64,000 nt of DNA from the NCBI GenBank assembly GCA_900541415.1, contig UQJP01000018.1, positions 1-64,000 of the forward strand, read 5' to 3'. Both the position numbers and the translations under genes were made by a program. Under the pieces are notes generated by a model, which did no database searches, was not told the origin of the DNA, and worked only from the letters and a program-made list of their open reading frames with translations. Each line of letters starts with the position of its first letter. Positions within the stretch are counted from its first letter, which is position 1. This stretch comes from an uncultured Odoribacter sp. GTDB lineage: Bacteria; Bacteroidota; Bacteroidia; Bacteroidales; Marinifilaceae. This document shows positions 29,352 to 38,936 of this stretch, piece after piece.

Positions 29352-30506
29352 ATGAGAAAACTATTTTTTATTTTTCTTTTGTGTGCTTGGGCTTGCCATA
29401 GTTCTAAGCACACTCAAATAGAAGTTCCTGTTGAGGTCATAAAAGCATGTGAACCTACAAGTTTGTCTTTTTATGATCTTGTGGAGGATTGGTATAGTGT
29501 AGAACTTGAAAATTCTGCTCTATCGATGCTGGGAGAAATCGTGAAAGTTGAATTTGATTCTGTTTTTATTTTTGTTGAGGCGGAGACTGCTGGGGAGAAA
29601 TCGGTTTTTGTGTTTGACCGGGAAGGAAAGTTTCGTAACCAAGTGGGCACTAAAGGACGTGCCCCTGCCGAATATTTGCATATTGCAACATGGACTGTGG
29701 ATCGGAAGAATCAAGAGATTTGGTTGCTCGATAATTTTTTATTGCAAATAAAACGATTTTCATATTCTGGTGAATATTTAGGAAGCAGTAAAGTTGATCA
29801 AACATTTAGATTTGGCCGGGATTTATTGTGTTGCCCTAATGGAAATTTTGTGTTACAGAATGTTGTTATGGAGGGGTGTGTTTGTGAGTTTAGGATTTTG
29901 GACAGGGAATTTAAGGAAATAGGTCGTTCGAAAGAGAGGAATTTGAAAGTGGAAGGTGCTGTTAGTCCCATAGGAAGCGGGGTATATTTGAATGATTCTT
30001 GTGTGTATATTGTCCCGACTTTTAATGATACGGTTTATGAGTGCAGGGATACCGGTTTTATTCCCCGTTTTTATGCAGAAGCTGTTCAGACTGTTCCTGC
30101 TAATTTTGATTATGAAGGACAGGATTATAGGGAGCTAAGAAGTCGGTTTATCAATCAGGGGTATATTTTCGGACGAACCTGGTTATTTTTTGATAATTAT
30201 ATTTTCATTCAAAGTCCGGGCAGAGATGTTCTGTGGGATGTAAAGCGGCAAAAAGGCTACCAATTGACTGGAGAGAAAAAGAATGGAAAGGATATAATTA
30301 TTTGCCCTAATTTGATAGGGGTAGATAATCGATATGCAGTAGGGACTTGTACAGCGTTATTTTTGTTAAATCAGGAGAAAAGTTTTCACAATCTATCCGG
30401 AGTTTCAGATCGGATAAAACGTGTTTATAGTGAGTTGCAAGAAGATAGTAATCCTGTATTGTTTTTTTATAAATTGAAAGATGAAATAAAAATTTCAAAA
30501 TCTTAA
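29352..30506 (+). CDS. 6-bladed beta-propeller lipoprotein
   Basis: Predicted surface or periplasmic lipoprotein of 384 residues. The ATG at 29352 follows a -7 box TATATTTG (29260-29267). Signal peptide with a Cys at residue 15 (CAWAC), a weak lipobox because of the Trp. The rest looks like a six-bladed propeller of the Bacteroidota DUF4934-like group, with repeated blades such as VFVFDREGKF, IWLLDNFLLQIKRFSYSGEYLG and the signature GTKGRAPAEYLH. It is more AT-rich than its neighbours and flanked by terminators on both sides. A second, divergent member lies at 59972. Function unknown. Confidence 0.8.
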   Translation: MRKLFFIFLLCAWACHSSKHTQIEVPVEVIKACEPTSLSFYDLVEDWYSVELENSALSMLGEIVKVEFDSVFIFVEAETAGEKSVFVFDREGKFRNQVGTKGRAPAEYLHIATWTVDRKNQEIWLLDNFLLQIKRFSYSGEYLGSSKVDQTFRFGRDLLCCPNGNFVLQNVVMEGCVCEFRILDREFKEIGRSKERNLKVEGAVSPIGSGVYLNDSCVYIVPTFNDTVYECRDTGFIPRFYAEAVQTVPANFDYEGQDYRELRSRFINQGYIFGRTWLFFDNYIFIQSPGRDVLWDVKRQKGYQLTGEKKNGKDIIICPNLIGVDNRYAVGTCTALFLLNQEKSFHNLSGVSDRIKRVYSELQEDSNPVLFFYKLKDEIKISKS

Positions 30507-30549
30507 ATGTTTTATCTTTCTGAAAAGATAACTTCTTAAGCTAAAAAAT

Positions 30550-30590
30550 ATCCCCTAAAAGCTAAATCGGGCTTTTAGGGGATTGTTTTT
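30550..30590. terminator. Bidirectional terminator between propeller lipoprotein and sialidase
   Basis: Perfect 13-bp inverted repeat ATCCCCTAAAAGC / GCTTTTAGGGGAT with an 8-base loop. It is flanked by TTTTT on the plus side and an A-run that reads as T on the minus side. It lies between two convergent genes. Confidence 0.88.
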
Positions 30591-30661
30591 ATGAGAGGGA
30601 AACCCTTTTGTCCGGAAAGGATAAATCATACCTTAACTTCGGAGGAAAGGTTATTTCCTTT

Positions 30662-32212
30662 TTATTCTTTGATAATCTTATCGAGGTCGATTGCCTGGAA
30701 ATAAAGTTCGCCTACACCTTCATAGAGTACGCCGAGGGTGTTGGGGTTTATCTGAGCTAAGCAAGAGTAACCATATACATCTGCTTCATAAAACAGGGTG
30801 TGGTATTTTTCCGGCCATGTTTTTCCTTCGTCAAAACTGAGTTTCAGGGTCATGTGATGGCGTCCTCTGGTGGTGGCCGGATTGAAGAAAGCTAAAGCCT
30901 GCCGTCCGTCTTTTAAGGTGACGCGAATGATGCTTGCCTGACAAACCGGCTCCGGTAATGCGCTGCGGGAGGAAACATGCTCTTCCCAGGTTTGTCCCAG
31001 GTCGCGGGTAATGGCAACAGACCGTGAGCCTCCGCGGTCGTCGCGCATGTTCAGCATCAGGCTGCCGTCCGTGAGTTCTACGACTTGCGCTTCCGTTGTT
31101 TTTGATTTTGCTCCTGTACCCATGTGCCAAGTTTTGCCCCGGTCTTTACTGTATATGATTGTGGAGTGGGGAACTTGATCTTTGTCTTTAAATTGGGCAG
31201 GGAATACCAATGTCCCGTCTTTTTTCGTGATTCCCATTCCCGGACCGTTAAAGCATAGATACCATTCCGGATTTTTCACTTGTTGGGTGATGTTGATCGG
31301 TTCCGACCAGGTAGCCCCTTCGTCATCGCTGTAAGCCAATATGAATTGTCCTGTTTCCTGTGGCGTCATGCCGGGTTGAGAAGCCCACCAGGCCGCTTTT
31401 CCTTTTTTGCCGTGAAGCCATAAAGCTGCCACCCAGATGCGTCCGGTTTGTTCATCTACTAAGATGGCCGGGTCGCCGATACCGTTTTCTGTGTTGGACA
31501 GACCTCCCCATTCGCCCATGTCGATGGCTTTTTGCATTGGTAACCAGGTTTGTCCGTTATCCAGGCTGCGGCTGACACCCACGTCAATATCGCCTTGCAG
31601 GTCACCGGAATTTTTCCAACGGATGTCGTAAACGGCGATCAGGGTTCCTTTCGGCGTACGGACCAATCCCGGAATCCGGTAGGAATGACTTTGGTCGTCC
31701 ATGCGTTTGCGTACCGCATAACCAATCCGTACCGGGGAAATAGCCGAGGTGGTGGCCAATGCCGTTTTTTCCGTTGTTTTGATATTTTCGCAGGAAATGT
31801 GGATTTCGTCTAATAATCCGGCTGAGGGGGCGAGGGTGACGGAAGCCCAAAAATAGTTGTTGCCGGGTAATAAAGTTTGCTGTCCTCTGAAAGTCACCGA
31901 AGCCGCAGGCTCGGCTGTTTTTCCGAACACCACATCCGGACGGAAAGACAAAGAGGTACCTGTGGCGTATAGCCGCAGGTATTGAATGTCTTTCAGGTTG
32001 TCCGTTCCTTTCAGCGAGAGTGTGATAGCACTCAGGGTCAGTTCCCGGTCGCCGGGATTTTTAATGTTAATACATAAAACGTTGTTGTCCTGATTACGGA
32101 GGAGAGCCGGAACGACCTGGTTGGTGATGCTGACGTCCAATGTTGTTTTCTGAGCATAGCTGCTTATTGATAGCAATAATGCCAGCATGAGCAGTAGAGT
32201 TTGTTTCTTCAT
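30662..32212 (-). CDS. nanH: Exo-alpha-sialidase (GH33)
   Basis: Secreted enzyme that removes terminal sialic acid from glycans, 516 residues. Signal peptide (residues 1-20, ending SYAQ), then an N-terminal beta domain of the sialidase-associated carbohydrate-binding type (about 22-155) and the six-bladed sialidase propeller. The propeller has the arginine motif YRIPGLV (about 176) and five Asp boxes: SLDNGQTW (about 215), SDDEGATW (about 293), SKDRGKTW (about 354), TRDLGQTW (about 400) and SFDEGKTW (about 458). YGYSCL near the C terminus probably carries the catalytic Tyr. No sialate uptake or catabolic genes lie nearby, so it is an orphan here. Confidence 0.95.
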   Translation of the reverse strand: MKKQTLLLMLALLLSISSYAQKTTLDVSITNQVVPALLRNQDNNVLCINIKNPGDRELTLSAITLSLKGTDNLKDIQYLRLYATGTSLSFRPDVVFGKTAEPAASVTFRGQQTLLPGNNYFWASVTLAPSAGLLDEIHISCENIKTTEKTALATTSAISPVRIGYAVRKRMDDQSHSYRIPGLVRTPKGTLIAVYDIRWKNSGDLQGDIDVGVSRSLDNGQTWLPMQKAIDMGEWGGLSNTENGIGDPAILVDEQTGRIWVAALWLHGKKGKAAWWASQPGMTPQETGQFILAYSDDEGATWSEPINITQQVKNPEWYLCFNGPGMGITKKDGTLVFPAQFKDKDQVPHSTIIYSKDRGKTWHMGTGAKSKTTEAQVVELTDGSLMLNMRDDRGGSRSVAITRDLGQTWEEHVSSRSALPEPVCQASIIRVTLKDGRQALAFFNPATTRGRHHMTLKLSFDEGKTWPEKYHTLFYEADVYGYSCLAQINPNTLGVLYEGVGELYFQAIDLDKIIKE

Positions 32213-32367
32213 GAGAAAGGGATTTATTAAATAAAAATACTAACCATCTTTTCGTTTGTAAAAATAATAATAAATTAAGAAAATCAGTTATTTTATTTGT
32301 TATTAATGTTTAAATCGAGCATAACCCTTATATTTGAATATTGTTTTAAAAGGAAAAACAGTAGATT

Positions 32368-33048
32368 ATGGAACATGAATTACTAAAGGAAATCCTGGCT
32401 TTTCTGCGTGAGCTGCGGGATAATAACAACCGGGAATGGTTTAATGCCAATAAAGACAGGTATCAGCGCCTGAAAAAAGGGTTTGATGAATTTACGGGGG
32501 TTTTGATTGATAAAGTTGCTCTTTTCGATCCGGAAATAAAAGGACTTGAAGTGAAGGATTGTGTGTACCGGATTTACCGGGATGTGCGTTTTTCACCCAA
32601 TAAGAGTCCCTATAAAATACATTTTGCGTCTTTTATCGCGACCCGGGGGGGCAGGAACAGTATCCGGGGCGGATATTATATCCATATCCAGCCGGACGGT
32701 TGTTTCTTGTCGGGTGGAATTTATTGCCCGGAACCGGCGGTTTTGAAAAGGTTGCGGCAGGATGTTTATGATAATGTCGATGAATTTAAAGGGATTTTGG
32801 AAAATAAGGATTTTAAGAAAGAGTTTGGCGGGCTGGACAATACAAATTCCCTGAAAAAAGTTCCGGCTCCTTTTCCTTCCGATTTCCCTGACGGTGATTT
32901 ACTGAAACATAAAGATTACACGGTGTTAAGCCCTAAACCCGATTCTTTTTTCGAGAGCGCGGATGTATTGAATAAGGTGCTGAAAGTCTTTGAAAAACTA
33001 TATCCTTTTAATCGATTTTTGAATTACACAATCGACGAGATGAATTAG
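32368..33048 (+). CDS. DUF2461 / TIGR02453 family protein
   Basis: Cytosolic protein of 226 residues belonging to the widespread DUF2461 family, whose biochemical role is not established. Family hallmarks visible: NNNREWFNANKDRY near residue 17, the central VYRIYRDVRFSPNKSPYK, and SGGIYCPEP. A -7 box TATATTTG lies at 32329-32336. It is followed 64 bases later by purD on the same strand, with a separate putative -7 box between them, so co-transcription is uncertain. Confidence 0.9.
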   Translation: MEHELLKEILAFLRELRDNNNREWFNANKDRYQRLKKGFDEFTGVLIDKVALFDPEIKGLEVKDCVYRIYRDVRFSPNKSPYKIHFASFIATRGGRNSIRGGYYIHIQPDGCFLSGGIYCPEPAVLKRLRQDVYDNVDEFKGILENKDFKKEFGGLDNTNSLKKVPAPFPSDFPDGDLLKHKDYTVLSPKPDSFFESADVLNKVLKVFEKLYPFNRFLNYTIDEMN

Positions 33049-33112
33049 AGTTTTTTATTATTTTTGCACGATAAATAAAGAGATACCTAACAGAAATCTA
33101 AAGTTTAAGGAT

Positions 33113-34417
33113 ATGAAAGTATTATTGCTGGGGAGCGGAGGACGTGAACATGCACTGGCGTGGAAAATGATGCAAAGCCCGAAATTGGAAAAATTGTATG
33201 TTGCTCCGGGGAATGCCGGAACCGGGAAGATTGCAGAGAATGTGAATCTTGCAGTGAACGATTTTCATGCGATCGGCGACTTTATTGCCAGAGAAGGTAT
33301 CGATTTGTTGGTTGTAGGGCCGGAAGACCCTTTGGTGGAAGGGGTGCGCGATGTGTTGCAGGCGGATGTCCGTTTTGAAAAACTGATGATTGTGGGGCCG
33401 GGTAAAGACGGGGCGATTTTAGAGGGAAGTAAGGATTTTGCCAAAATGTTTATGGAGAGGCACGGTATTCCGACAGCGCGCTATATGACCGTGACACCCG
33501 GGAATTTGGGCGAAGGATTGGATTTCCTGTCTGCCTTGAAACCTCCTTATGTGTTGAAGGCAGATGGATTGGCAGCGGGAAAAGGGGTGCTGATTTTGGA
33601 GAGTTTGGAAGAAGCGCAGAAGGAGTTGAAAGAGATGCTGGGGGGAAAGTTCGGGGCTGCCAGCAGCCGGGTGGTGATTGAAGAGTTTTTGAAGGGAATA
33701 GAAATTTCAGTTTTTGCCATAACAGACGGTAAAGATTATAAGATATTGGGCTCTGCGAAGGATTATAAGCGGATTGGAGAGGGGGATACCGGGCTGAATA
33801 CGGGAGGCATGGGGGCTGTGTCCCCGGTGTTTTTTGCCGACGAGGAATTTAATCGTAAGGTGGAGGAACGAATTGTGCGCCCTACCGTAGAAGGGTTAAA
33901 GAAAGACGGAATTGATTACCGGGGCTTTATCTTTTTCGGTTTGATGAACGATGCCGGAGAGCCTTCCGTGATCGAGTATAATGTCAGGATGGGCGATCCG
34001 GAAACGGAGGTCGTGATGCCCCGCCTGAAAACGGATATATTGGATTTGTTCGCCGCTACCGCTACGGGTAAATTGGCGGGTGCGGCTTTTGAGCTGGACG
34101 ATCGGTTTTGTACGACGGTGATGCTGGTGGCTGCCGGATACCCCGGTAGCTATGAAAAGGGGAAAACTATTACAGGGTTTGACCGGGCGGAGGATTGTAT
34201 GGTGTTTCATGCAGGGACGAAGAAAGCCGGGGATGAAGTAGTGACTAACGGTGGGCGGGTGATTGCCGTCAGCGCTTTTGGAAATACGATGGAGGAGGCT
34301 TTGGCTAAATCTTATGCAAATGTCGGGCGGATCGGTTTCGAGGGGATGAATTACCGGAAAGATATTGGACAGGATTTGATCCGGCTGAAAAATCGTATTT
34401 CTTCGGGGAGTAAATGA
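33113..34417 (+). CDS. purD: Phosphoribosylamine-glycine ligase
   Basis: Second committed step of purine synthesis: joins glycine to phosphoribosylamine with ATP, cytosolic. 434 residues, a normal family length. The N-terminal domain begins VLLLGSGGREHALAW. The ATP-grasp core shows LKADGLAAGKGV, the GLNTGGMGAVSP loop and the metal-binding YNVRMGDPETE. A -7 box TATTTTTG (33059-33066) precedes it. The DUF6427-like membrane gene follows 103 bases later. Confidence 0.96.
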   Translation: MKVLLLGSGGREHALAWKMMQSPKLEKLYVAPGNAGTGKIAENVNLAVNDFHAIGDFIAREGIDLLVVGPEDPLVEGVRDVLQADVRFEKLMIVGPGKDGAILEGSKDFAKMFMERHGIPTARYMTVTPGNLGEGLDFLSALKPPYVLKADGLAAGKGVLILESLEEAQKELKEMLGGKFGAASSRVVIEEFLKGIEISVFAITDGKDYKILGSAKDYKRIGEGDTGLNTGGMGAVSPVFFADEEFNRKVEERIVRPTVEGLKKDGIDYRGFIFFGLMNDAGEPSVIEYNVRMGDPETEVVMPRLKTDILDLFAATATGKLAGAAFELDDRFCTTVMLVAAGYPGSYEKGKTITGFDRAEDCMVFHAGTKKAGDEVVTNGGRVIAVSAFGNTMEEALAKSYANVGRIGFEGMNYRKDIGQDLIRLKNRISSGSK

Positions 34418-34520
34418 CCTATGTAGAGAGGTTGGATAGGGAAGGGTGAGGTTATTTAGGCGGACATTTCCGTGCCGATGAAAGAGAAAAGGATGCAGGC
34501 GGATTGTGTAAAACGAGATT

Positions 34521-35489
34521 ATGAATGATTTTTTAAAATCGAAAAGGATTTATATGCTTTTTGTATTGCCGTTCATTGTGATGGCAATATCTTTTTTTAG
34601 TACCTATGTTCCTGCCATTACTTTAAAATCCGTGCCTGTAACAGGGGTGATTAATATTGCTTTTGTGAATGAGCTGAACAACACCTGGATTTCGGTGATT
34701 GGTTTTATTATGGTGCTGGGGTTGGCTTATATGATTTTTTTCGTGAATGAAAAGTATAAATTCCTTTCCCAAACCACAACCTTGCCTTCGCTTATTTATA
34801 TTTTGCTGACTTCGGGGATTATGGTGAATCTGGGATTCAATTATTTCTTGATTTCGGTGTTTATACTGGCTTTGGCAATCGGTCGGTTGCAAGCTGCGAT
34901 CAACAATACCCAGACGAATAGTGCGATTTATGATTTTGGTTTTCTGATTACGCTTGCCGTAGCCATTTATCCGAAATTTGTGTTGCTGATATTATGGGCT
35001 GTGTGTGTGTTGTTTTTTTCAGGCCGTTCCACGTTGAAAGATATTATGGCGTTGCTGTTCGGGCTGGCGACCCCGATGCTGTTTGTGGTGTTTTATTATT
35101 TCTGGGTAGACCGTTTGCCGGAGTTGCCTGTGATTTTTAAGGAAAGTTTGCTGGTGGGAGAATATATCCACACCTTGCCGGGAATCGAGGTTGTCCGCCT
35201 GTCTATGTTGCTTTTTTTGCTGTTGCTGGCTCTTTATTCGATCATGGTCAATTATCCGATCTCTGTGGTGAATCAAAGGCGCGGTATTCTTTCGGTGGTG
35301 TCGCTGTTGCTGTTCCTGTCGCTGACCTTGTTTGTGATTCCGGGAAATTATTACGACTTTATGTATGTGGTGGCTTTGCCCTTGTCTTATATTTATGCGC
35401 AATACTTTATCAATAGCCGTATTCCGCTGTTGAATAATCTGATGTTCGTGTTGCTGATTTGTGCTTGCTTCCTGACCTATCTGACCTGA
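34521..35489 (+). CDS. Polytopic membrane protein, DUF6427-like
   Basis: Integral membrane protein of 322 residues with about 8-10 predicted helices and no long soluble domain. Very hydrophobic stretches recur throughout (for example LSMLLFLLLLALYSIMV). It resembles the uncharacterised DUF6427 family, which I recall as often lying near dihydroorotase and a polyprenol-phosphate mannosyltransferase in Bacteroidota. Both are present here, convergent, with only 11 bases between this stop codon and that of dihydroorotase. That suggests a link to envelope glycan or lipid-carrier biology, but this is inference. Confidence 0.75.
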   Translation: MNDFLKSKRIYMLFVLPFIVMAISFFSTYVPAITLKSVPVTGVINIAFVNELNNTWISVIGFIMVLGLAYMIFFVNEKYKFLSQTTTLPSLIYILLTSGIMVNLGFNYFLISVFILALAIGRLQAAINNTQTNSAIYDFGFLITLAVAIYPKFVLLILWAVCVLFFSGRSTLKDIMALLFGLATPMLFVVFYYFWVDRLPELPVIFKESLLVGEYIHTLPGIEVVRLSMLLFLLLLALYSIMVNYPISVVNQRRGILSVVSLLLFLSLTLFVIPGNYYDFMYVVALPLSYIYAQYFINSRIPLLNNLMFVLLICACFLTYLT

Positions 35490-35500
35490 CGGGCTTTTAT

Positions 35501-36832
35501 CTATCTTTTGAAAGTTAATAACTCTCCTTTGCTATCGGAAGGGAAAGCGCCTTTGTCGTACACTATTTTTCCGTTGACGAGGGTGGTTTGCACCCGGTAG
35601 GAGAATGTTTGCCCTTCCAGAGGCGACCAGCCACATTGATAAAGGATGTTGTCTTTATTTACCGTCCATGGCTCTTTCCCGAAGATACAAAGGTCGGCTT
35701 TGTAGCCGGGACGGATAAATCCCCGATTTTCGATCTGGAAAAGTTCTGCCGGGGCGTGACACATTTTATCGACGATATTTTCAAGAGTGGTTTCTCCTTT
35801 TTCCATGAGTTCGAGCATGACGGCCAGGGAATGTTGCACCAACGGGCCTCCGCTGGCTGCCTTGGTATACACTCCGCTTTTTTCTGCCAGGGTATGCGGG
35901 GCATGGTCGGTGGCTATCACATCGATAATACCTTCATTGATTGCCCGGATCAGGGCTTCCCGGTCGCTTTCCGTTTTAATCGCAGGATTCCATCTAACGA
36001 AATTTCCTTTTGTCAGGTAAGCCGAATCGTTAAACCACAAGTGATGAACGCAAACTTCCCCCGTGACCTGTTTGCCGGAACGTTGGCCCGTGTCCAGCAA
36101 TGAGAGTTCTTCAGCGGTGCTGAGATGCAGGATATGTAACCTGCCGCCATATTTCCGGGCCAGCCCGGCAGCCAGAGATGAGCTCTTAAAGCAGGCTTCC
36201 CGGCTACGGATCAACGGGTGGCATTGGGGAGGAATATCATCCCCGTATTTTTTTTTATATAAGGCCAGATTGGCATTGATCATAGGGGTATCTTCACAAT
36301 GGGTGGCGATCAGCAGGGGCGATTCGGCAAAAAGCCGTTCCAATGCAGGAATGTCGTCCACCAGCATGTTTCCGGTGGATGATCCCATAAACACTTTGAT
36401 TCCACAGGTGGTGCGGGTGTCTACCCGTTTGATTTCATCGATGTTTTCGGTGGTGGCTCCCAAATAGAATGAGTAATTTACCAGTGAACTATGGGCGGCT
36501 ATTTCCTGCCTTTCCCGCAATAAATCGATGCTTGTGGTAGGAGGCACGACATTAGGCATGTCCATGAATGAGGTGATGCCTCCGGCAGCGGCAGCCCGGC
36601 TTCCTTCTGCGATGTTTCCCTTGTGAGTGAGCCCCGGCTCGCGAAAATGCACCTGATCGTCGATTACGCCCGGAATGATGTATTGCCCCGTAGCATCGAG
36701 AATGTCGGAATAACCTTCTTCGTTTCCACCCGGAGGGAGTATTTCTGCGATATGATCGTTTTCAATAACCAGATCGGCTTTGCACGTTTTTCCTTCGTTG
36801 ACGATTGTTCCGCCTTTAATCAGTGTTTTCAT
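35501..36832 (-). CDS. pyrC: Dihydroorotase (or dihydroorotase-like amidohydrolase)
   Basis: Third step of pyrimidine synthesis: reversible cyclisation of carbamoyl-aspartate. 443 residues, class-I amidohydrolase fold. The first metal motif reads DDQVHFREPG, so the first His of the usual HxH pair is Gln. Other ligands look present: the Lys normally carboxylated in GIKVFMGSS, ATHCED, LHILHLST, and the Asp of ATDHAPH. Substrate-loop features SGGPLVQHSL match dihydroorotase. Last gene of a minus-strand series after the DPM synthase (15-base gap). The Gln form also occurs, to my recollection, in Porphyromonas dihydroorotase, so activity is likely. Confidence 0.88.
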   Translation of the reverse strand: MKTLIKGGTIVNEGKTCKADLVIENDHIAEILPPGGNEEGYSDILDATGQYIIPGVIDDQVHFREPGLTHKGNIAEGSRAAAAGGITSFMDMPNVVPPTTSIDLLRERQEIAAHSSLVNYSFYLGATTENIDEIKRVDTRTTCGIKVFMGSSTGNMLVDDIPALERLFAESPLLIATHCEDTPMINANLALYKKKYGDDIPPQCHPLIRSREACFKSSSLAAGLARKYGGRLHILHLSTAEELSLLDTGQRSGKQVTGEVCVHHLWFNDSAYLTKGNFVRWNPAIKTESDREALIRAINEGIIDVIATDHAPHTLAEKSGVYTKAASGGPLVQHSLAVMLELMEKGETTLENIVDKMCHAPAELFQIENRGFIRPGYKADLCIFGKEPWTVNKDNILYQCGWSPLEGQTFSYRVQTTLVNGKIVYDKGAFPSDSKGELLTFKR

Positions 36833-36847
36833 GGGAGCAGGAATTTA

Positions 36848-37585
36848 TCAGGCTGTTTTTTTCGGTTTTATGCCTCCGAAAAGGGCGCGTAGTTTCATGG
36901 TGATAACTCCGAATACCGCTTCGGTGAATATGCCTCCGCTCATTTTGGATGTCCCCAGGGTGCGGTCGGTGAATATGATCGGCACTTCTTCCAATTTATA
37001 GCCCAACGTCCAGGCTGTGAACTTCATTTCAATCTGGAAGGCATAGCCCTTAAACCGGATGTGGTCGAAGTCGATGCTTGCAAGCACTTTGCGGGTGTAG
37101 CAAATGAATCCGGCTGTGGAGTCGTGTATTTTCATGCCCGTAATGAAACGGACGTATTTAGAAGCGAAATAGGACATTAAAACTCTTCCCATCGGCCAGT
37201 TTACGACGTTTACCCCGGTTACGTAGCGGGAACCGATAGCGACATCCGATCCGTTTGCGCAGGCCTCGTACAGACGCACTAAATCGTTCGGGTTATGGGA
37301 AAAGTCTGCATCCATTTCAAAGATGTAGTTGTAACCGTGTTCCAATCCCCACTTGAATCCGGCGATGTAGGCTGTGCCTAATCCCAGCTTACCTTTGCGT
37401 TCCACCATGTGCAGGCGGGAAAATTCTTTTTGTAAAGTTCTCACGATTTCGGCAGTTCCATCGGGGGAATTGTCTTCTATAATCAGAATGTCGAATTCTG
37501 GTTCAAGTGAGAAGACACAACGAATGATGTTCTCTACATTCTCTTTTTCGTTGTAGGTCGGGATAATGACTAATCTTTCGTTCAC
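36848..37585 (-). CDS. Polyprenol monophosphomannose synthase (GT2 family)
   Basis: Transfers mannose, or another hexose, from a nucleotide sugar to a polyprenyl phosphate on the cytosolic face of the inner membrane. 245 residues, a single GT2 domain without the C-terminal membrane helices of GtrB-type enzymes. Motifs: PTYNEKENVE (start), EDNSPDGTAE, and the metal-binding EMDADFSHNP. GTSKMSGGIFTEA resembles the acceptor-loop region of Dpm1. It lies 9 bases downstream of murF and 15 upstream of dihydroorotase, so the three are almost certainly co-transcribed. Confidence 0.9.
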   Translation of the reverse strand: MNERLVIIPTYNEKENVENIIRCVFSLEPEFDILIIEDNSPDGTAEIVRTLQKEFSRLHMVERKGKLGLGTAYIAGFKWGLEHGYNYIFEMDADFSHNPNDLVRLYEACANGSDVAIGSRYVTGVNVVNWPMGRVLMSYFASKYVRFITGMKIHDSTAGFICYTRKVLASIDFDHIRFKGYAFQIEMKFTAWTLGYKLEEVPIIFTDRTLGTSKMSGGIFTEAVFGVITMKLRALFGGIKPKKTA

Positions 37586-37594
37586 GGCCGGATA

Positions 37595-38887
37595 TTATAA
37601 ATATTCTACAATTCGTTCCAATTTATTCCCTCTGGAGCCTTTTATGAAAATGAAGGCGTCCCGGACAGGATGCTCCTGCAAATAACCGATCAGGGAATCG
37701 GTGTCTTGAAATGGTGGGTTAAAGTTAAGACTATCGGCACAATGTACAAAATTATTTCCTACGAGAAATATCTGGTCGAAGTGGTATCGGGCTGCCAGTT
37801 CCAGCAAGGCGTGGTGCGCTTTTTCGCTTTCCGTGCCTAATTCCCTCATTTCTCCTAAGATAACCACTTTGAATCCGGCTTTCATTTCCCCGAAATTGCT
37901 CACAGAAACCTGCATGCTGCTTGGGTTGGCGTTGTAAGCATCGAGAATCACGGTGTTGTGAGCTGTTTTTATCAGTTGTGAACGGAGATTGGAAGGCTGG
38001 TAAGCTTCGATCGCTTTTTGAATTTCCTGTGGATCGAGGCCCCAATGTATGCCTGTGGCAGAGGCTGCCATAGCATTGTCGAAGTTGTAGCCTCCGATCA
38101 GGTGGGTTTTTACGTAAAGGTCTCCTTTCCGTGTTTTCAGCGAATAGACCAGGTAAGGAATGGTTTGCTTGATTTCTCCTTTGATCAGGCTGCCGTTCAC
38201 TCCGTAAGTTTCGCGGTTGTGCCCTTCGGAAAGTTGCATCAGCAGTTCATCTCCGGCATTTACGAACACTTTTCCTTTTTTGGCAAAAAGGTGGTTGTAA
38301 AGTTCTTTTTTGGTTTTGATGATGTTTTCATAGCTTCCGAACCCTTCGAGGTGTGCCCGTCCGATATTGGTGATGATGCCGAAGTCCGGTTCGGCAATGT
38401 TACACAGGGTTTTGATTTCACCGGGATGGTTGGCTCCCATTTCCACAATTCCCAATTCTGTGGTTTCGTCCATACTAAGCAGGGTCAGAGGAACTCCGAT
38501 GTGGTTGTTGAAATTGCCCTGGGTGGCAAAAGTTTTGAATTTACGCGAAAGAACTGCATGACACAGTTCTTTGGTGGTAGTTTTCCCGTTTGTTCCCGTA
38601 ATCCCTAATATGGGAATGGCCAGCTGCCTGCGGTGGAAGTTGGCTATTTGTTGGAGAAAGGTAAGGGCATCCGGCACATAGAGATAGCGGTTGCCGTCTG
38701 CGTACTTTTTTTCATCCACGACAGCGAGGTCGGCGCCTTTTTCCAGGGCTTGTGCCGCATAGCTGTTACCGTTAAAGTTTTCACCTTTCAGGGCAATGAA
38801 TACATCGCCTTGCTGAATATCCCTGGAGTCGGTTGTTACCCGGTGTCCCTTGATATGGTTGAAATATATTTCGGAAATGTCTGTCAT
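37595..38887 (-). CDS. murF: UDP-N-acetylmuramoyl-tripeptide--D-alanyl-D-alanine ligase
   Basis: Adds D-Ala-D-Ala to the UDP-MurNAc-tripeptide, the last cytosolic step of peptidoglycan precursor synthesis. 430 residues. The substrate-binding N-terminal domain (DSRDIQQGDVFIALKGENFNG) precedes the ATP loop GITGTNGKTTTKEL. GNFNNHIGVPLTLL and the DAYNANPSSM motif follow, both typical of MurF. The start at 38887 is only about 12 bases beyond the T-tract of a hairpin after gldJ, so expression may depend on read-through. gldJ followed by murF is also the order I recall in Flavobacterium. Confidence 0.96.
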   Translation of the reverse strand: MTDISEIYFNHIKGHRVTTDSRDIQQGDVFIALKGENFNGNSYAAQALEKGADLAVVDEKKYADGNRYLYVPDALTFLQQIANFHRRQLAIPILGITGTNGKTTTKELCHAVLSRKFKTFATQGNFNNHIGVPLTLLSMDETTELGIVEMGANHPGEIKTLCNIAEPDFGIITNIGRAHLEGFGSYENIIKTKKELYNHLFAKKGKVFVNAGDELLMQLSEGHNRETYGVNGSLIKGEIKQTIPYLVYSLKTRKGDLYVKTHLIGGYNFDNAMAASATGIHWGLDPQEIQKAIEAYQPSNLRSQLIKTAHNTVILDAYNANPSSMQVSVSNFGEMKAGFKVVILGEMRELGTESEKAHHALLELAARYHFDQIFLVGNNFVHCADSLNFNPPFQDTDSLIGYLQEHPVRDAFIFIKGSRGNKLERIVEYL

Positions 38888-38894
38888 AACCGTG

Positions 38895-38933
38895 TTTTAA
38901 AAAAGGTTGTGCAGAATCTACACAACCTTTTGT
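38895..38933 (-). terminator. Hairpin with T-tract between gldJ and murF
   Basis: 11-bp stem AAAAGGTTGTG / CACAACCTTTT. On the minus strand it is followed by extra T residues (CCTTTTTTAAAAC). It occupies most of the 49-base gldJ-murF gap. It may be a partial terminator setting the ratio between the two genes. Confidence 0.7.
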
Positions 38934-38936
38934 CTT

